Numbered from the stretch's first letter, positions 1-10,448 are shown. The stretch is DNA of 64,000 nt from Oasisia sp. SBJ-2009 (GCA_964017155.1 OZ024867.1:9441525-9505524); one strand, 5' to 3'. The notes: generated by a model not told the origin, from the letters alone. A program made the numbers and translations.

Positions 1-123
1 TCTACTCCTTTTCAAAACATATTTCTTAATTGTATTTCATTCGCACCATGTTACTTATTATTTGTATTTGTATTGCTTGCTTTTTAATGTTGTGTGTTTT
101 GAAATAAATTGAATTGAATTGAA
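1..123 (+). mobile_element. possible LINE/retroposon 3' end with short tandem tail
   Basis: AT-rich 3'UTR-like sequence contains an AATAAA motif near 104 and runs directly into about three copies of the pentamer TTGAA/GAATT (about 105-123). Many invertebrate non-LTR elements end in short tandem tails of this kind. No coding remnant lies inside the window because the element would extend off the left edge. It could also be a host 3'UTR next to a microsatellite. Confidence 0.33.
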
Positions 124-324
124 TAGAGCAGTAGTCTCCAGTAATGAAACAAGCTGCACAGGGTTGGATTCTTTCTAATTTATCTATGTGCCCCTGGACA
201 CTAGACTCTATTAAATATACACTTGAAAACCATCAATTGATGTAATATTAACATAGAAGTAACATGTTGCATAGTAAAATATAATTGTTCTGTATTTCCT
301 ACAATTTATCCTGTTGCTCTTGTC

Positions 325-1850
325 TCAAATGTAACATATCTCTGTCTCTCTGTCTGTCTCTCTGTCTGTCTGTATCTCTGTCTGTATCTCTGTCTCTCTG
401 TCTGTCTCTCTGTCTGTCTGTCTGTCTGTCTGTCTGTATATCTGTCTCTCTGTCTGTCTCTCTGTCTGTCTGTCTGTATCTCTGTCTCTCTGTCTGTCTG
501 TCTGTCTGTCTGTCTGTATCTCTGTCTCTCTGTCTGTCTCTCTGTCTCTCTGTCTGTCTGTATCTCTGTATCTCTGTCTGTCTCTCTGTCTCTGTATGTA
601 TCTTTGTCTCTGTCTGTCTGTCTGGCTGTCTGTTTCTCTGTCTCTGTCTCTGTCTCTGTCTCTGTCTCTGTCTCTGTCTCTGTCTCTGTCTCTGTATCTC
701 TCTGTCTCTGTCTGTGTCCCTTTTTCTCTCTCTGACTCTCTCTCTCTCCCTCTCTCCCTCTGTCCCTATCTCCCTCTCTCCCTCTCTCCCTCTCTCCCTC
801 TCTCCCTCTCTCCCTCTCTCCCTCTCTCCCTCTCTCCCTCTCTCCCTCTCTCCCTCTCCCCCTCTCCCCCTCTCTCCGTCTCTGCCTCTCTCCCTCTCTG
901 CCTCTCTCCCTCTCTCACTCTATCCCTCTCTCCCTCTCTCCCTCTCTCCCTCTCTCCCTCTCTCCCTCTCTCCCTCTCTCCCTCTCTCCCTCTCTCCCTC
1001 TCTCCCTATCTCCCTCTCTCCCTCTCTCCCTCTCTCCCTCTCTCCCTCTCTCCCTCTCCCCTCTCTCCCTCTCCCCCTCGCTCCCTCTCCCCCTCTCCCC
1101 CTCTCTCCCTCTCTCCCTCTCCCTCTCCCCTCTCTCCCTCTCTCCCTCTCTCCCTCTCTCCCTCTCTCCCTCTCTCCCTCTCTCCCTCTCTCCCTCTCTC
1201 CCTCTCTCCCTCTCTCCCTCTCTTCCTCTCCCCCTCTCCCCCTCTCTCCGTCTCTGCCTCTCTCCCTCTCTGCCTCTCTGCCTCTCTGCCTCTCTGCCTC
1301 TCTCACTCTCTCCCTCTCTCCCTCTCTCCCTCTCTCCCTCTCTCCCTCTCTCCCTCTCCCCCTCTCCCCCTCTCCCCCTCTCTCCGTCTCTGCCTCTCTC
1401 CCTCTCTGCCTCTCTGCCTCTCTGCCTCTCTCCCTCTCTCCCTCTCTCCCTCTCTCCCTCTCTCCCTCTCTCCCTCTCTCCCTCTCTCCCTCTCTCCCTC
1501 TCTCCCTCTCTCCATCTCTCCCTCTCTCCCTCTCTCCCTCTCTCCCTCTCTCCCTCTCTCCCTCTCTCCCTCTCTCCCTCTCTCCCTCTCTCCCTCTCTC
1601 CCTCTCCCCTCTCTCCCTCTCTCCGTCTCTCCCTCTCTCCCTCTCTCCCTCTCCCCTCTCTCCCTCTCTCCCTCGCTCCCTCCCTCTCTCTCTGTTTCAG
1701 TTCAGTTTTGTCTTGGTCTGTCTCGGTCATCTTGGTCTCCTTTGGTCTTTCTCTGTCTGTTTGTTGGTGTGTGTGTCTGTCAATCCATCTGTCTGTCTGT
1801 CCGTCCGTCTGTCCATCCAACTGTCCATCTGTCCATCTGGTCCATCCGTC
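325..1850. repeat. 1.5-kb polypyrimidine satellite, (TCTG)n then (CCCTCTCT)n
   Basis: The + strand is almost entirely C and T. About 340-600 is (TCTG)n mixed with TCTC and occasional TATC; about 630-700 is (TCTGTC)n; about 745-1690 is an 8-bp CCCTCTCT repeat with scattered CCCC and CTG variants; about 1760-1850 is decayed TCTG/TCCATC repeat. The long open frames on both strands (Ser/Leu/Pro-rich or Arg/Glu-rich) follow from the repeat and are not genes. A mirror-symmetric homopurine-homopyrimidine tract of this length could form triplex (H-DNA). Confidence 0.95.
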
Positions 1851-2069
1851 GGGATTGCATTTATGCTGAAATTTTGAATTCTTTCTAGTGAGCGAGCAGG
1901 ATGGTTGGTAGATTAAAATGTGTATTCGTCTTGGTGGGGGTGGGACTGCAATCACAATTTTCAAACGTTTCTGGCTGTGACTGTTTTTTTTTCTCAGGTA
2001 TAACTGTGTTACTCGGCTGGTATACATTAACATACTTTTATATCCATTACTCATAAAAATGAGTTCTTT

Positions 2070-2430
2070 GAGAGTACTTGGGAGTTCATCACTATATTTA
2101 TTTCATGATCTTGAGTCCTAATGTCATATACTTAAGATTTCTCGTTGTACAAAACCTCTGGGTTGTCATTGGAACTGTTTAATGACTGGTCAAGATCACT
2201 TGAATAAGACTGACCATCACATCAATGACCTACACTGGCAATTGATTTTCAAAAGTATGAATACTTTCAAATCTGCTCAAGTATTCCAGATAATACCTAA
2301 ATTGTATTGACTAGACACTGTTTGAATACAACTTTTTGTGACTTCATTTACTCGGACTTTTCCTAGACTAAACTGTGACTTATTGGCTGAGATTTTTCCT
2401 ATGACTTTATACTTCATTTCCGCCCACCTG
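2070..2430 (+). repeat. diverged duplicated segment, copy 1 (pair at 6261-6580)
   Basis: This copy shares collinear blocks with 6261-6580, among them the words AACCTCTGGGTT, ACTTGAATAAGA, TGACCATCA, GAATACAACT and GACTTTTCCT, in the same order and orientation with many substitutions and indels. It lies upstream of the candidate exons. It is either an old segmental duplication of flanking DNA or two copies of an unrecognised dispersed repeat. No coding frame is conserved between the copies. Confidence 0.7.
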
Positions 2431-2900
2431 GGCAACTGTCCACTGGGAACAGAGGAACTGCCCCTTCACACTAGACCCTGGACACCTCTTGTATTTATGG
2501 ACTTCAAATGATGGGTGTTAAATGTCAGTACTCTTACATAATACAATACACTGTCACTGCCAATCCCCATGGAGCTTATTCACTGATTCACACTGGCTGG
2601 ACAGTGACATTGTTCAAAAGGTCCACTGTTTGTCTGGTGTGGATTTAGTGGACCATGGTCACTGTGAAAGTGACCATTACAGCTGGAGCAGCATGTAGGT
2701 CAGTGACTGTCACCGGATGTTGTCATTTTATATTAACCTGTTCCAGAAAAGTAAATTAAATTAAATTAGTTTAGGCATTTTGAGAAAATGTTAATTATTT
2801 GAGTTAGTTGCATTGACATTGAAATTAACCTGATGTGTAAAGTTCTACTGCTGTGTGAAATCCACTGCAGTGATGTGACAGGTGACATGTGTGCTCCTCT
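2431..2900. other. no recognisable feature
   Basis: Ordinary AT-rich sequence with no repeat, tRNA-like box or retroelement motif that I can support. A possible splice acceptor (pyrimidine-poor, ending GTGACAG) precedes 2882. Confidence 0.5.
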
Positions 2901-3056
2901 ATGGATACCCTCCACAACATGATCCGTGTGTACTTCACACATGTCAACTATGGCATAACAGATCACCACAATGTCATTTTCCTCTGTCGTCTGCTGGCCC
3001 AGTGTCTGCTCAGAGCAGCTCTGCGATTTTCACAGAGTGGGTCAGGTTGGCCTTGA
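2901..3056 (+). CDS. candidate coding block (first exon?), unidentified
   Basis: An ATG at 2901 (TCCTCTATGG context) opens a 51-codon frame beginning MDTLHNMIRVYF and containing a Leu/Arg-rich stretch, HHNVIFLCRLL. An in-frame TGA lies just upstream, so the frame could start here. Splice donors are possible at 3037 (GTGGGT) or 3046 (GTTGGC), before the stop at 3054. I could not join it in phase to the next candidate exon at 3137. It may be a 5' exon, a relic, or a chance frame; I do not recognise the peptide. Confidence 0.25.
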   Translation: MDTLHNMIRVYFTHVNYGITDHHNVIFLCRLLAQCLLRAALRFSQSGSGWP

Positions 3057-3136
3057 ACCTAATATGTTCTTGCATGTTGTCACAGATGGATGAATGCAGA
3101 CTGCATTGAGGACATTGACCCTGGAGGACATTGAAC

Positions 3137-3201
3137 ATGCCATTGAGGCTGTGGAACTTTGCTGACCAGCCCAATGGACATGTCAACAGAGAGGCTGTAA
3201 G
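3137..3201 (+). CDS. candidate exon A of an unidentified spliced gene
   Basis: The frame from the ATG at 3137 runs MPLRLWNFADQPNGHVNREA and ends as GTA-AG followed by a strong donor, GTAAGG, at 3202 (phase 2). Joining it to the block at 3733 completes an Arg codon and stays open. Stops lie upstream in this frame. The two other frames also hold peptide-like stretches (DCIEDIDP, LEDIEHAIEAVEL), so two old frameshifts, and hence a relic, are possible. The alternative is that translation starts here and 3086-3136 is 5'UTR. Confidence 0.35.
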
Positions 3202-3732
3202 GTAAGGGCCTCTAGCCTTGTAAACTGCGAGTATCAGAATGTATTGACCAATGCGTATATCTACAATCTTTCAGGAACTTAGCCAAAATGGTAGGACAAA
3301 TGACATATGATGAACATTTTATTAAGTTCTGTCTATAAATAGATGAATATTTTCAGTACAATGTCATTATTTCTGTATGATTAACAACTACAGTTGCTGT
3401 AGACCTACATTGTTATAATAACTCCAGATATTTAATTGAAATCGGGCAATAATTAGTGTTGGTAACCAAGTACTAAATCAAATTTCTGTAACAAAATTGT
3501 TAAACATGTATTTCTCACACTGTCATTTTTGTTATAAATTACACGAAAATGAGCATAACTATGGAAATTATTATCACAGTGAAATAATTGTTGCATCATA
3601 TTCCTCTTTCTAAACATAACATGAAAAGCTCAGTTGTTGCTTCCTGACAGATGTGATTTGTTTTGTGCAAATGGATCAGATATGTGGTTTTGTAATATGA
3701 CATGCTTTGCTGTCAAGCTCGACTACACCCAG

Positions 3733-3900
3733 AATTGTTGACCCTCTCAACCAGCTAGCAGACTTGCTGTCACGCTTCAGTGGCAGTATGGAGTGGCTAT
3801 ATCCGGTCAACCATGACAGACCAAGACCAAGCCTTCTGTACACAGGCTACTTGTCGACTGGTCCAGTGCAGATATTCCAACAAGTCATGCTTGGATGTCA
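3733..3900 (+). CDS. candidate exon B of an unidentified spliced gene
   Basis: 168 bases lie between an acceptor ending CTACACCCAG and a good donor, GTATGT, at 3901. Entered with one base completing the previous codon, the frame is open for 55 codons and ends in phase 2. It starts IVDPLNQLADLLSRF and includes MEWLYPVN. A second acceptor 15 bases upstream (GTCAAG) keeps the same frame. The composition looks protein-like rather than random, but I do not recognise the family. Confidence 0.4.
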
Positions 3901-4329
3901 GTATGTTTACAGTGTTATATGAACTTAGGATTGCTGCCAAAAGGAACATAAACAACACCGTATATTTTCTTCTTCTATTCAGCCACCCAACTTCAACACT
4001 TTGATGAAGATCAACAGGGAATTTCTAAAGATATTACACACTTTCTTGTTACTAAAAATGTCGAACACTGAATTTTTGAAGAAATCATGCTAAATTTCAC
4101 TGAAAATCAATATTGTCTAATATTTTAACATACGGGTGAAGTACATTGATCAGTAATGTGAATGTTCAAGGTAACTATTAAAAGGTAGATTTATGGGAAG
4201 GCTAAGTGGTTAATGAGACAACAGTGTGAATCTGGATTTGTATGTTTGAATTTGTACCATTGAACAAGAAAAATACTGTTCTTGAAGACACAGATGGATG
4301 TATTTGTAATTGTACTGCAGTACGATGAA
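3901..4329. other. candidate intron, no further feature
   Basis: AT-rich sequence between candidate exon B and the SINE in the same intron. Nothing else is recognisable. Confidence 0.4.
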
Positions 4330-4575
4330 CAATTAATGGTAAAGTAAGTTCTTTAATGGCACATATGCCAATCCTCAGGGTTGCTCTATTCTTTGGAACA
4401 CCATATCGACTTCTCTGGGAATCATTCAGCCATGCTGCAATTAATGCACAAAAACACTTTGTAGACAAATATCCACCACTGTGTATAGCCGGGTATTAAT
4501 TTATACAGCTGAGTAAACTGAACCACAGGATTCAAACATGAGAGTACAAAGCTCTAGCCACTGTGCCACTATGCC
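4330..4575 (-). mobile_element. tRNA-derived SINE (minus strand)
   Basis: Read on the minus strand, a pol III type-2 promoter is visible: an A-box-like TGGCACAGTGGCTAGAGC (about 4551-4568) and a B-box-like TGTTTGAATCC (4528-4538), spaced as in a tRNA. A non-tRNA body runs to about 4330 and ends near an AT-rich stretch. On the + strand the head is followed by a short CCACTGTCACTGTG tandem repeat (to about 4612). The head is too diverged to be a functional tRNA gene. The exact 3' end is uncertain. Confidence 0.55.
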
Positions 4576-4888
4576 ACTGTCACTGTGCCACTGTCACTGT
4601 GCCACTACTTGCATACAGTAATGTTCCATAATATAAGCAACATTTGAAGCAGCATATAAGGAATATTTGAAAAGAGCTCTATGAGGTGAAATCATTTAAG
4701 CTATCAATTGTTTTAAAGTCTTCAAAATTAGATCTTCCATAGAAAGTCCTAGTTTATATTGTGACATGGTATTGCAATTCAGCAATACCAACTAAGGGCA
4801 CACCAGTCGCCAAGTGGCTCCTAGAAATAGTTAAAACAAAATTGATAGTTATGTTATCTTGTATATGCTGAAAAACATCTTAAATCAC

Positions 4889-4978
4889 CCACATACACAC
4901 ACGCAAACGCACACAAACCACACCACACCACACACACCACACACCACACACCACACCCACACACCCACCCACCCCCCC

Positions 4979-5020
<42 letters not shown>
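4889..5020. repeat. (CA)n microsatellite with CCACA variants
   Basis: Imperfect CACAAACC and CCACA repeats lead into a C10-type run at about 4969-4980 and about 20 pure CA units (4981-5020). It lies in the candidate intron between exons B and C. Confidence 0.95.
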
Positions 5021-5023
<3 letters not shown>

Positions 5024-5465
5024 ATGCAGTTATGATTGAGGTCATAGTTTGAAAGAATCTACAGAAGAACTTTGGTTTATTGTCACCTAAGTAAACTATT
5101 GTGAGGTGTGTGAAAGGCTTGAGAAATGATTGCACAAACATAAGAACATACCATTTTAACATTTTTGCTAGTCCAAAAATGTCCTGTTAAATATGGGAAT
5201 GGACTCACATACGTATATATGTATACCGAGGTCAGTCTATTTAGCTTTATTGTTCCTCAAGTTTCAACCCATCCATTACCCATCTACTATAAAATTTACC
5301 CATCCAAAATTAACTTTACCCATCCAAACGAAGAGTGGACGGGTCTCTAGGTAAACCAATGGTTAGAACGGTTGAATCAACAGGAACATAGCATTTTGTC
5401 CAGACTTTGCAAACAGATGAGTCGACCTGTTCGCATGTTGTACACTGACTGTTTGTCTGTTTCAG

Positions 5466-5592
5466 CTGTGGTTGCTGTCACCAACTGGGCATCAGTGGCT
5501 CTCGCATGTACGAACTCATGGCTGTCTGTTCTCTGGTTTGTGTCATGGCTATGTCATTTGTGTCACAGTCTGAATATCACTCCAGCTATTGA
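5466..5592 (+). CDS. candidate exon C, possible membrane segment
   Basis: A strong acceptor (GTTTGTCTGTTTCAG) precedes 5466. Using the phase left by exon B, one base completes a His codon, and the frame is then open for 41 codons to TGA at 5590. It starts CGCCHQLGISGSRMYE, followed by a hydrophobic stretch, LMAVCSLVCVMAMSF, long enough for one membrane pass. To reach exon D at 6985 in phase 0 a donor is needed at 5560 (GTGTCA) or 5536 (GTTTGT); otherwise this is a terminal exon. Confidence 0.38.
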
Positions 5593-6260
5593 CTCAGTGT
5601 GACACGTCACTCAATATCACCAGTACTGATGAAATTAATGTGTCATGTTTGAATAGTTACGAGGCAAAGATACAATTTTGGATTATGCTTGTGATCTGCA
5701 AAACACCTTTCCTGAAGAATGTTCAATAATATTACTCTCAGGTTGTCCTTGTCTATTTCCTGGGAACAGTAGCAATGTGGTTATCAAGGTTAGATTGTTG
5801 GATCCACTTATTGCAGTTTTGAAACTTTGACAATTTATGTTATTTTGTTCAGTCCATGGTACCTTAGTTCATTGGGCTTCATTCGGCTGTATACATAGAT
5901 ACCTGGCTACAGACAGCATTTGGTTCATGTAGACAAATACATATAGTATTTGCACATTGTATTTACTACAGATCTAGTATGGTGAATGACACATCACATT
6001 TTAGCCCTGTGTGTCTTCAAATGTAGGAAATAAACTCACAGGAAAAGTCATGGAAAACAGTGACAGGAAATAACGTCACAAGGTAGAGAAAATACTACTT
6101 AAAATGTTATCAATATACAGTTAATGCATATCACTACACAGTGATATGCATTTGAAAACCATAAATGTATATAATACTAAACATAAAATTAAAAAGTAGC
6201 ACCGAAAACTATAATTGTTCTGTAAGTACTTTTGACAAATCCTGCTGTAAAAGACTGGCA
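5593..6260. other. no recognisable feature
   Basis: AT-rich, probably intronic. The words CACTACACAGTGATATGC near 6132 form a small imperfect palindrome. I see no retroelement or coding signal. Confidence 0.4.
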
Positions 6261-6580
6261 GAGAGGATACTCGTTAGTTGTTCCTCATACTTGTTGGTAT
6301 TCATCGTTACATCTTATATTATGATCTTCAGTTAAGATGTCTCGTAGCTTGTATTTATGGTGTCCTGATTGTGTAAGACCTCTGGGTTAGCATTGATACT
6401 GTTTAGGGACCTGACTTGAATAAGAATGACCATCAGGTTAAAGAGCTACACATCAACTTAAATTCAAAACGCTGCCTTTGTATTAACTAAATAGTGTTCG
6501 AATACAACTATTTTGTGATTTATTTCCTGTGACTTTTCCTTGGCAAAACTGTGACTTTTTGTGACATTATTTCCGCCTAC
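6261..6580 (+). repeat. diverged duplicated segment, copy 2 (pair at 2070-2430)
   Basis: Collinear with 2070-2430 over most of its length, from a GAGAGGATACT/GAGAGTACTT block to a CATTATTTCCGCC/CATTTCCGCCC block, with moderate divergence. The orientation is the same and the copies are about 4.2 kb apart. Confidence 0.7.
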
Positions 6581-6984
6581 TGTCTGTTCATCTATTAGGT
6601 ATTGCCAATAAGACTTATTTTAAAACTGGATGTTGTGATCACCAATTGAACATATCTCAAAACAATGACTTCCAAATTGCGAGCATTGCTACAGGTTTTC
6701 TAAATACTACTTGGCAGGCAGCATGTCTTCAACATAGTGTAGATTTGATTTTAAGGATAGTATTATAATTAATTAATTAATGACAAACCAGGAGCAGAGT
6801 TCTTCCTTTTTACGTCTGTGTCAGAATGTAGGAGTGCACTACTGTAAATGCAGCAGAATTAGTTTACTGGGAAAAAGTCTTGTAACACTTCTTGTGATTT
6901 TGAGATTGATCTCTTTCATAATACACCTATACACATATTGCTAATTTAAATGATGACGTATATACAATATTGTTGTGATTTCAG
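6581..6984. other. candidate intron, no further feature
   Basis: AT-rich with an AATTAATTAATTAATGA stretch near 6767. It ends in the acceptor of candidate exon D. Confidence 0.4.
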
Positions 6985-7037
6985 ACATTATCTCGAGATG
7001 TAGAACTTCTTGATACAATCACAGAAGAGGAATATAC
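6985..7037 (+). CDS. candidate exon D of an unidentified spliced gene
   Basis: 53 bases lie between an acceptor (TTGTTGTGATTTCAG) and a donor (GTGAGA at 7038). Only one of the three frames is open: 17 codons, TLSRDVELLDTITEEEY, plus two bases. It starts in phase 0 and ends in phase 2, which fits exon E at 8123. Short, so the support comes mainly from the splice signals and from phase agreement with exons E and F. Confidence 0.38.
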
Positions 7038-7642
7038 GTGAGAGCATCACAGGTCGGTGTGATGAGAGACTAACATGTTTAGAGAAGACGTCACTTGTTA
7101 AAAGTTGATTTGGCATATATTTTGAAAGAGGCATTCTTGGGGCATAATCCAGTAGTCAGATATTTTTAGTATCTACCTGGTATGTTCATACAGTTTTTAA
7201 CCAGATTTCACTTTAAAGTGCTTTGTTTTATTTACAGTGTATTTTAAATGTATGTGACATTGAAGTTTGTCGTAGTTGTTATGCATGAAACCGTGTGCCT
7301 AGTTTCATTCTCAAAATCAACACCAATCACCTTGCACTCCCCATAGATGAATACCATCAACAGAGTGAACTCGGGGAGTCCAACGTTTTCGTCATGAGTC
7401 ATCTTAGTCACCTCATGAGACACGCCATGATGCACTTATACATCATACGGGGGATGTACATAGTTTTTAAAACTTGCTAGTGGTCTATGCAATATCATTT
7501 ATTCACGTCTCAACATAAAATATATTTTTTAACATATTGACCCCTTTTCAAGGGCCCCCCAAGTGCATTAGCTTTGTAGCGCTTACATTTTTCCGGCGTT
7601 ATAAATGTTCCAATTGACGTTTCTGCGCATGCGCGATAAATG
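7038..7642. other. candidate intron with a small CpG-rich stretch at its end
   Basis: Mostly featureless. From about 7560 the sequence becomes richer in CpG and leads into an NRF1-type palindrome (7624-7634) and the fold-back repeat that follows. Confidence 0.4.
7624..7634. promoter_or_regulatory. perfect NRF1-type palindrome TGCGCATGCGC
   Basis: The 11-base word matches the consensus for NRF1, a factor bound at many metazoan CpG promoters. It sits in a local CpG-enriched stretch (about 7560-7680) beside the left arm of the 7643-7979 fold-back repeat. One motif alone is weak evidence of a promoter. Confidence 0.35.
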
Positions 7643-7979
7643 TAAAATCACCAATGTGCAGCGGAACGACAAGGCATTTATGATATAAATACCACGGGCT
7701 GTTTGTTAGGATGTATAATTATAACCTCTCAGGAAAGTTATTTGTCGCAGATTAACACGAGGCAAACAAGTTTTGAAGCATGTTTCGATAACAAGCGCAA
7801 ATCACGTGACTGTAGTGCGCTATAATCCGTGACAGCTATTTAAACTAACGTAATATTTTAATGGATTTAATGACATTTTAAGCAACTCTTCACAGTAATT
7901 ATCACAGGAGAGTTAACGAACAGCCCGTGGCATTTATACAAAAAATGCTTTGTCGTTGCGCTGCACATTGATGATTTTA
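7643..7979. repeat. fold-back inverted repeat with ~66-nt arms
   Basis: The left arm, 7643-7708, and the reverse complement of the right arm, 7914-7979, agree at most positions (about 88% by eye) and without gaps. Shared words include CAATGTGCAGCG, AACGACAA and CCACGGGCTGTT. The loop is about 205 bases and contains an E-box (CACGTG). Similarity stops sharply outside the arms. The geometry suits a fold-back or long-TIR MITE; a transcript through it would form a strong hairpin. It lies in the candidate intron between exons D and E. Confidence 0.75.
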
Positions 7980-8122
7980 TATTAATATACTACTATTATT
8001 GTAAATACTGATGTTGTGTCTAGTAAATAAAGTTTCTGACATCTGAGATGTGCACATGCACTCCTGGTATAAACAATTATTTTGTGTCGCACTTTTTGTT
8101 CAGAAACACATGGATTAGTCAG

Positions 8123-8221
8123 ACACAAGTTACGGAGCAATCACCGTGGACTGATACTGTCATTAAAAGAGATCTCAGCATCATCTCGGGAAAGGGAAGA
8201 TGACACTGGAGAGCCAACCAG
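8123..8221 (+). CDS. candidate exon E of an unidentified spliced gene
   Basis: Entered in phase 2 after GGATTAGTCAG, the frame is open for 32 codons (HKLRSNHRGLILSLKEISAS, then an acidic/basic stretch, REREDDTGEPT) and ends AG followed by the donor GTATCA at 8222. A stronger acceptor 19 bases upstream (TTTTTGTTCAG, exon from 8104) gives the same frame only if the previous exon ends in phase 1. The phase-2 exit matches exon F exactly. I do not recognise the protein. Confidence 0.42.
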
Positions 8222-9460
8222 GTATCACAGCCTACGGAAACGTCATGTGTTGTAGTCTCACAATTGTCATTTCTCAGTCAATGGAATGTAAGTTAACGGC
8301 AATGCTTATGAGCCAGAGAGAATGCAGCATTGTCTTGGTTGTGATCTGTTTATAAAGCAGCATTAAAGGTGACATGAACGTAATATTTATATTTAAACCA
8401 AGTAAATGACATTCTAATATGTTGCTATTTAAATTGGCAGATATAGTCCCTGATAAGTTCTATACTTGGTCAATAGCATTAACTTCAAAGAATATTGTTC
8501 AAATCCTTGGTTCAGGCTGTTGATAATAGTGAACAAACATTTTACTAGTGTAGTAACAATCATTCCCTAGTGCTACTCTGTCTGTCGTAACCTAACACCA
8601 ATCGAAATGCATCATGTAAGATATGTACAATTATTTAATGATAAAAAATTCACCACATATAACCAGAGATAAGCATTATACATGTGTGAGCAAAAAGTAG
8701 TAAACCAATTTGTTCCACATCATTTGAACACATGAAATTTCCTTATGTTCATGTTGCCTTGTGCATATACACCTTGTGCATATACACCTTGTCATCTAAT
8801 ACCAGACTACAGCGTTTTGGCACTGTTTTTCAAGACATACTTTGTTTTTCAGAAAAATCCATACAAACCTGATACTCCTAAATGTTTTTCCAGTCTGGTA
8901 TTGGATTTTATTATTATCTCTTGAAAAAATGTTTCCCGAACCATCACATCCAACTTAAAACTGCTAAAATAATTCACACAAAAATGCAACTTTCATACAG
9001 ACTCTTCAGATGAGTAATGGTCACTAATTGGGGTCATGCACCAAGATTTTATACCCTAGCACCAACAGTGGACGCCATGTCACGAAAATGACAAGTATAG
9101 CCATCTTGTGTCACTGGTGCACATCCATTAGAATGCACCAACTAGAAAATAATTTTTAAGCATACTGCATACTTAATAATAACGAATACAGCATCTGCTT
9201 GAGGCGTGTGCATAGCCATGTTCACTTGCGTTTACTTCACATAAACGTTGTCACAATGGGTGTTTCTTGGGCAGACAAAATGTGTTGGTAAAAGATGATC
9301 TGTGTCCAGATAAAATGAACACCATAACCTAACTAATATTCCATTGCATGTGTGTGTTACGTGTGTGTGTATGTGTTAACCAATGTTTCTTTGAATGGAT
9401 ATGTATGTGTGTGAGTATTACCAAATCTTTCATTGTGTGTATTTGTGTATTTATTTGTGT
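8222..9460. other. candidate intron with a degenerate TG-rich end
   Basis: The first kilobase is featureless apart from a short duplication, TTGTGCATATACACC, at about 8759-8790. From about 9325 it holds irregular TG-rich repeats that lead into the 26-bp minisatellite. Confidence 0.45.
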
Positions 9461-9545
9461 TAACTAACTTTTCATTGCATGTGTGTTAACTACCCTTTTA
9501 TTACATATGTGGTAACTAGTCTATCATTGCATGTGTGTTATCCAT
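9461..9545. repeat. 26-bp minisatellite, three full units
   Basis: Three consecutive 26-base units start at 9461, 9487 and 9513. Each begins TAACTA and ends with ATTGCATGTGTGT or a close variant (the middle unit has ATTACATATGTGG). Looser relatives extend upstream to about 9325. Confidence 0.75.
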
Positions 9546-9732
9546 CTACAGAAGCACAGCCTGTTAAGATGTCGTTCACCCCTTTTTAGAAACTAGAGAC
9601 AGCTCTTGAATGAGGATTAATTATAATAATAAACTTTATTTAATCCGTAAAGTAGGATGACTTTACTAAGACCATGTATACTTCTGTATAGTTAATTGGT
9701 GAATTTGAGCATCACAGTTTGTTTCTCTTCAG

Positions 9733-9922
9733 GCAATTCAGGAGTGCATGGCTGGATGTCAGCGCATCTACCCATCGTGCTGAAATGTTTGAAGTATGTG
9801 AAGACACGGAAACAGGGAGACAGAGGGTACCCAACAAGAAGAGTGGGACTTCTTTAATACTACAAATATCAGAGAGTTGCAGACATTCAGAAATCTGTGG
9901 CTCATCCACAATCGAAAGTTGA
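9733..9922 (+). CDS. candidate terminal exon F with stop
   Basis: A strong acceptor, TTTGTTTCTCTTCAG, ends at 9732. The first base completes the Arg codon opened by exon E, after which the frame is open for 62 codons to TGA at 9920-9922. It starts QFRSAWLDVSASTHRAEMFE and ends with a Ser/Cys-rich tail, SEICGSSTIES. Acceptor strength, phase agreement and an open frame together make it the best supported exon of the set. No family is recognised and no domain is evident. Confidence 0.45.
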
Positions 9923-10448
9923 TACTTAGTTACTGAATACCATATGGTGCCACCTACTTATACAATGCTTACTGGAATGAACTGTGTTTCGCTAAGAAGG
10001 GTAAGCACAAAAATATTCAAATGAATTGATATTTGTTGCAGAAACATTTACGAAAGTTTATCTTTATATGGTTTCACTCATATAACATTGGTTATTTTTT
10101 GGTGTGACTGTTGGTTTTTATTGCCCATCCCAGTGCAAACGAGGACTATGGAGAGTATGTCTCATTCAACAACAAAAACGTTGCATTAACTGGCTTCAAT
10201 CAACCTGAACATTCTGATTCGTCAATACTGTCATTCTTCGTTTTTACATATAATTTGTGCGCTGTAAGAGACGACATACTTTCCGTTGTATGTAACTGAC
10301 AGTTGAATACATTATTTTACATTTTCAATTCAAACTTTTAATTTATTATCGGTTTAGATGTATAGACAATATAATGTCGTGTAGTGTTGAATTTGTATTA
10401 CATATATATAGTATAATACTTGTACTTCGTATGTATATTGTAAATAAA
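9923..10448 (+). other. candidate 3'UTR with polyadenylation signal
   Basis: AT-rich sequence follows the stop of exon F, with an AATAAA at 10443-10448. In-frame stops abound. If the spliced gene is real, this is its most natural 3' end. Confidence 0.35.

Noticed and set aside
285..2054. Very long open frames on both strands (Ser/Leu/Pro- and Arg/Glu-rich)
   Set aside because: They are translations of the pyrimidine satellite, present in several frames at once, with no domain or gene structure.
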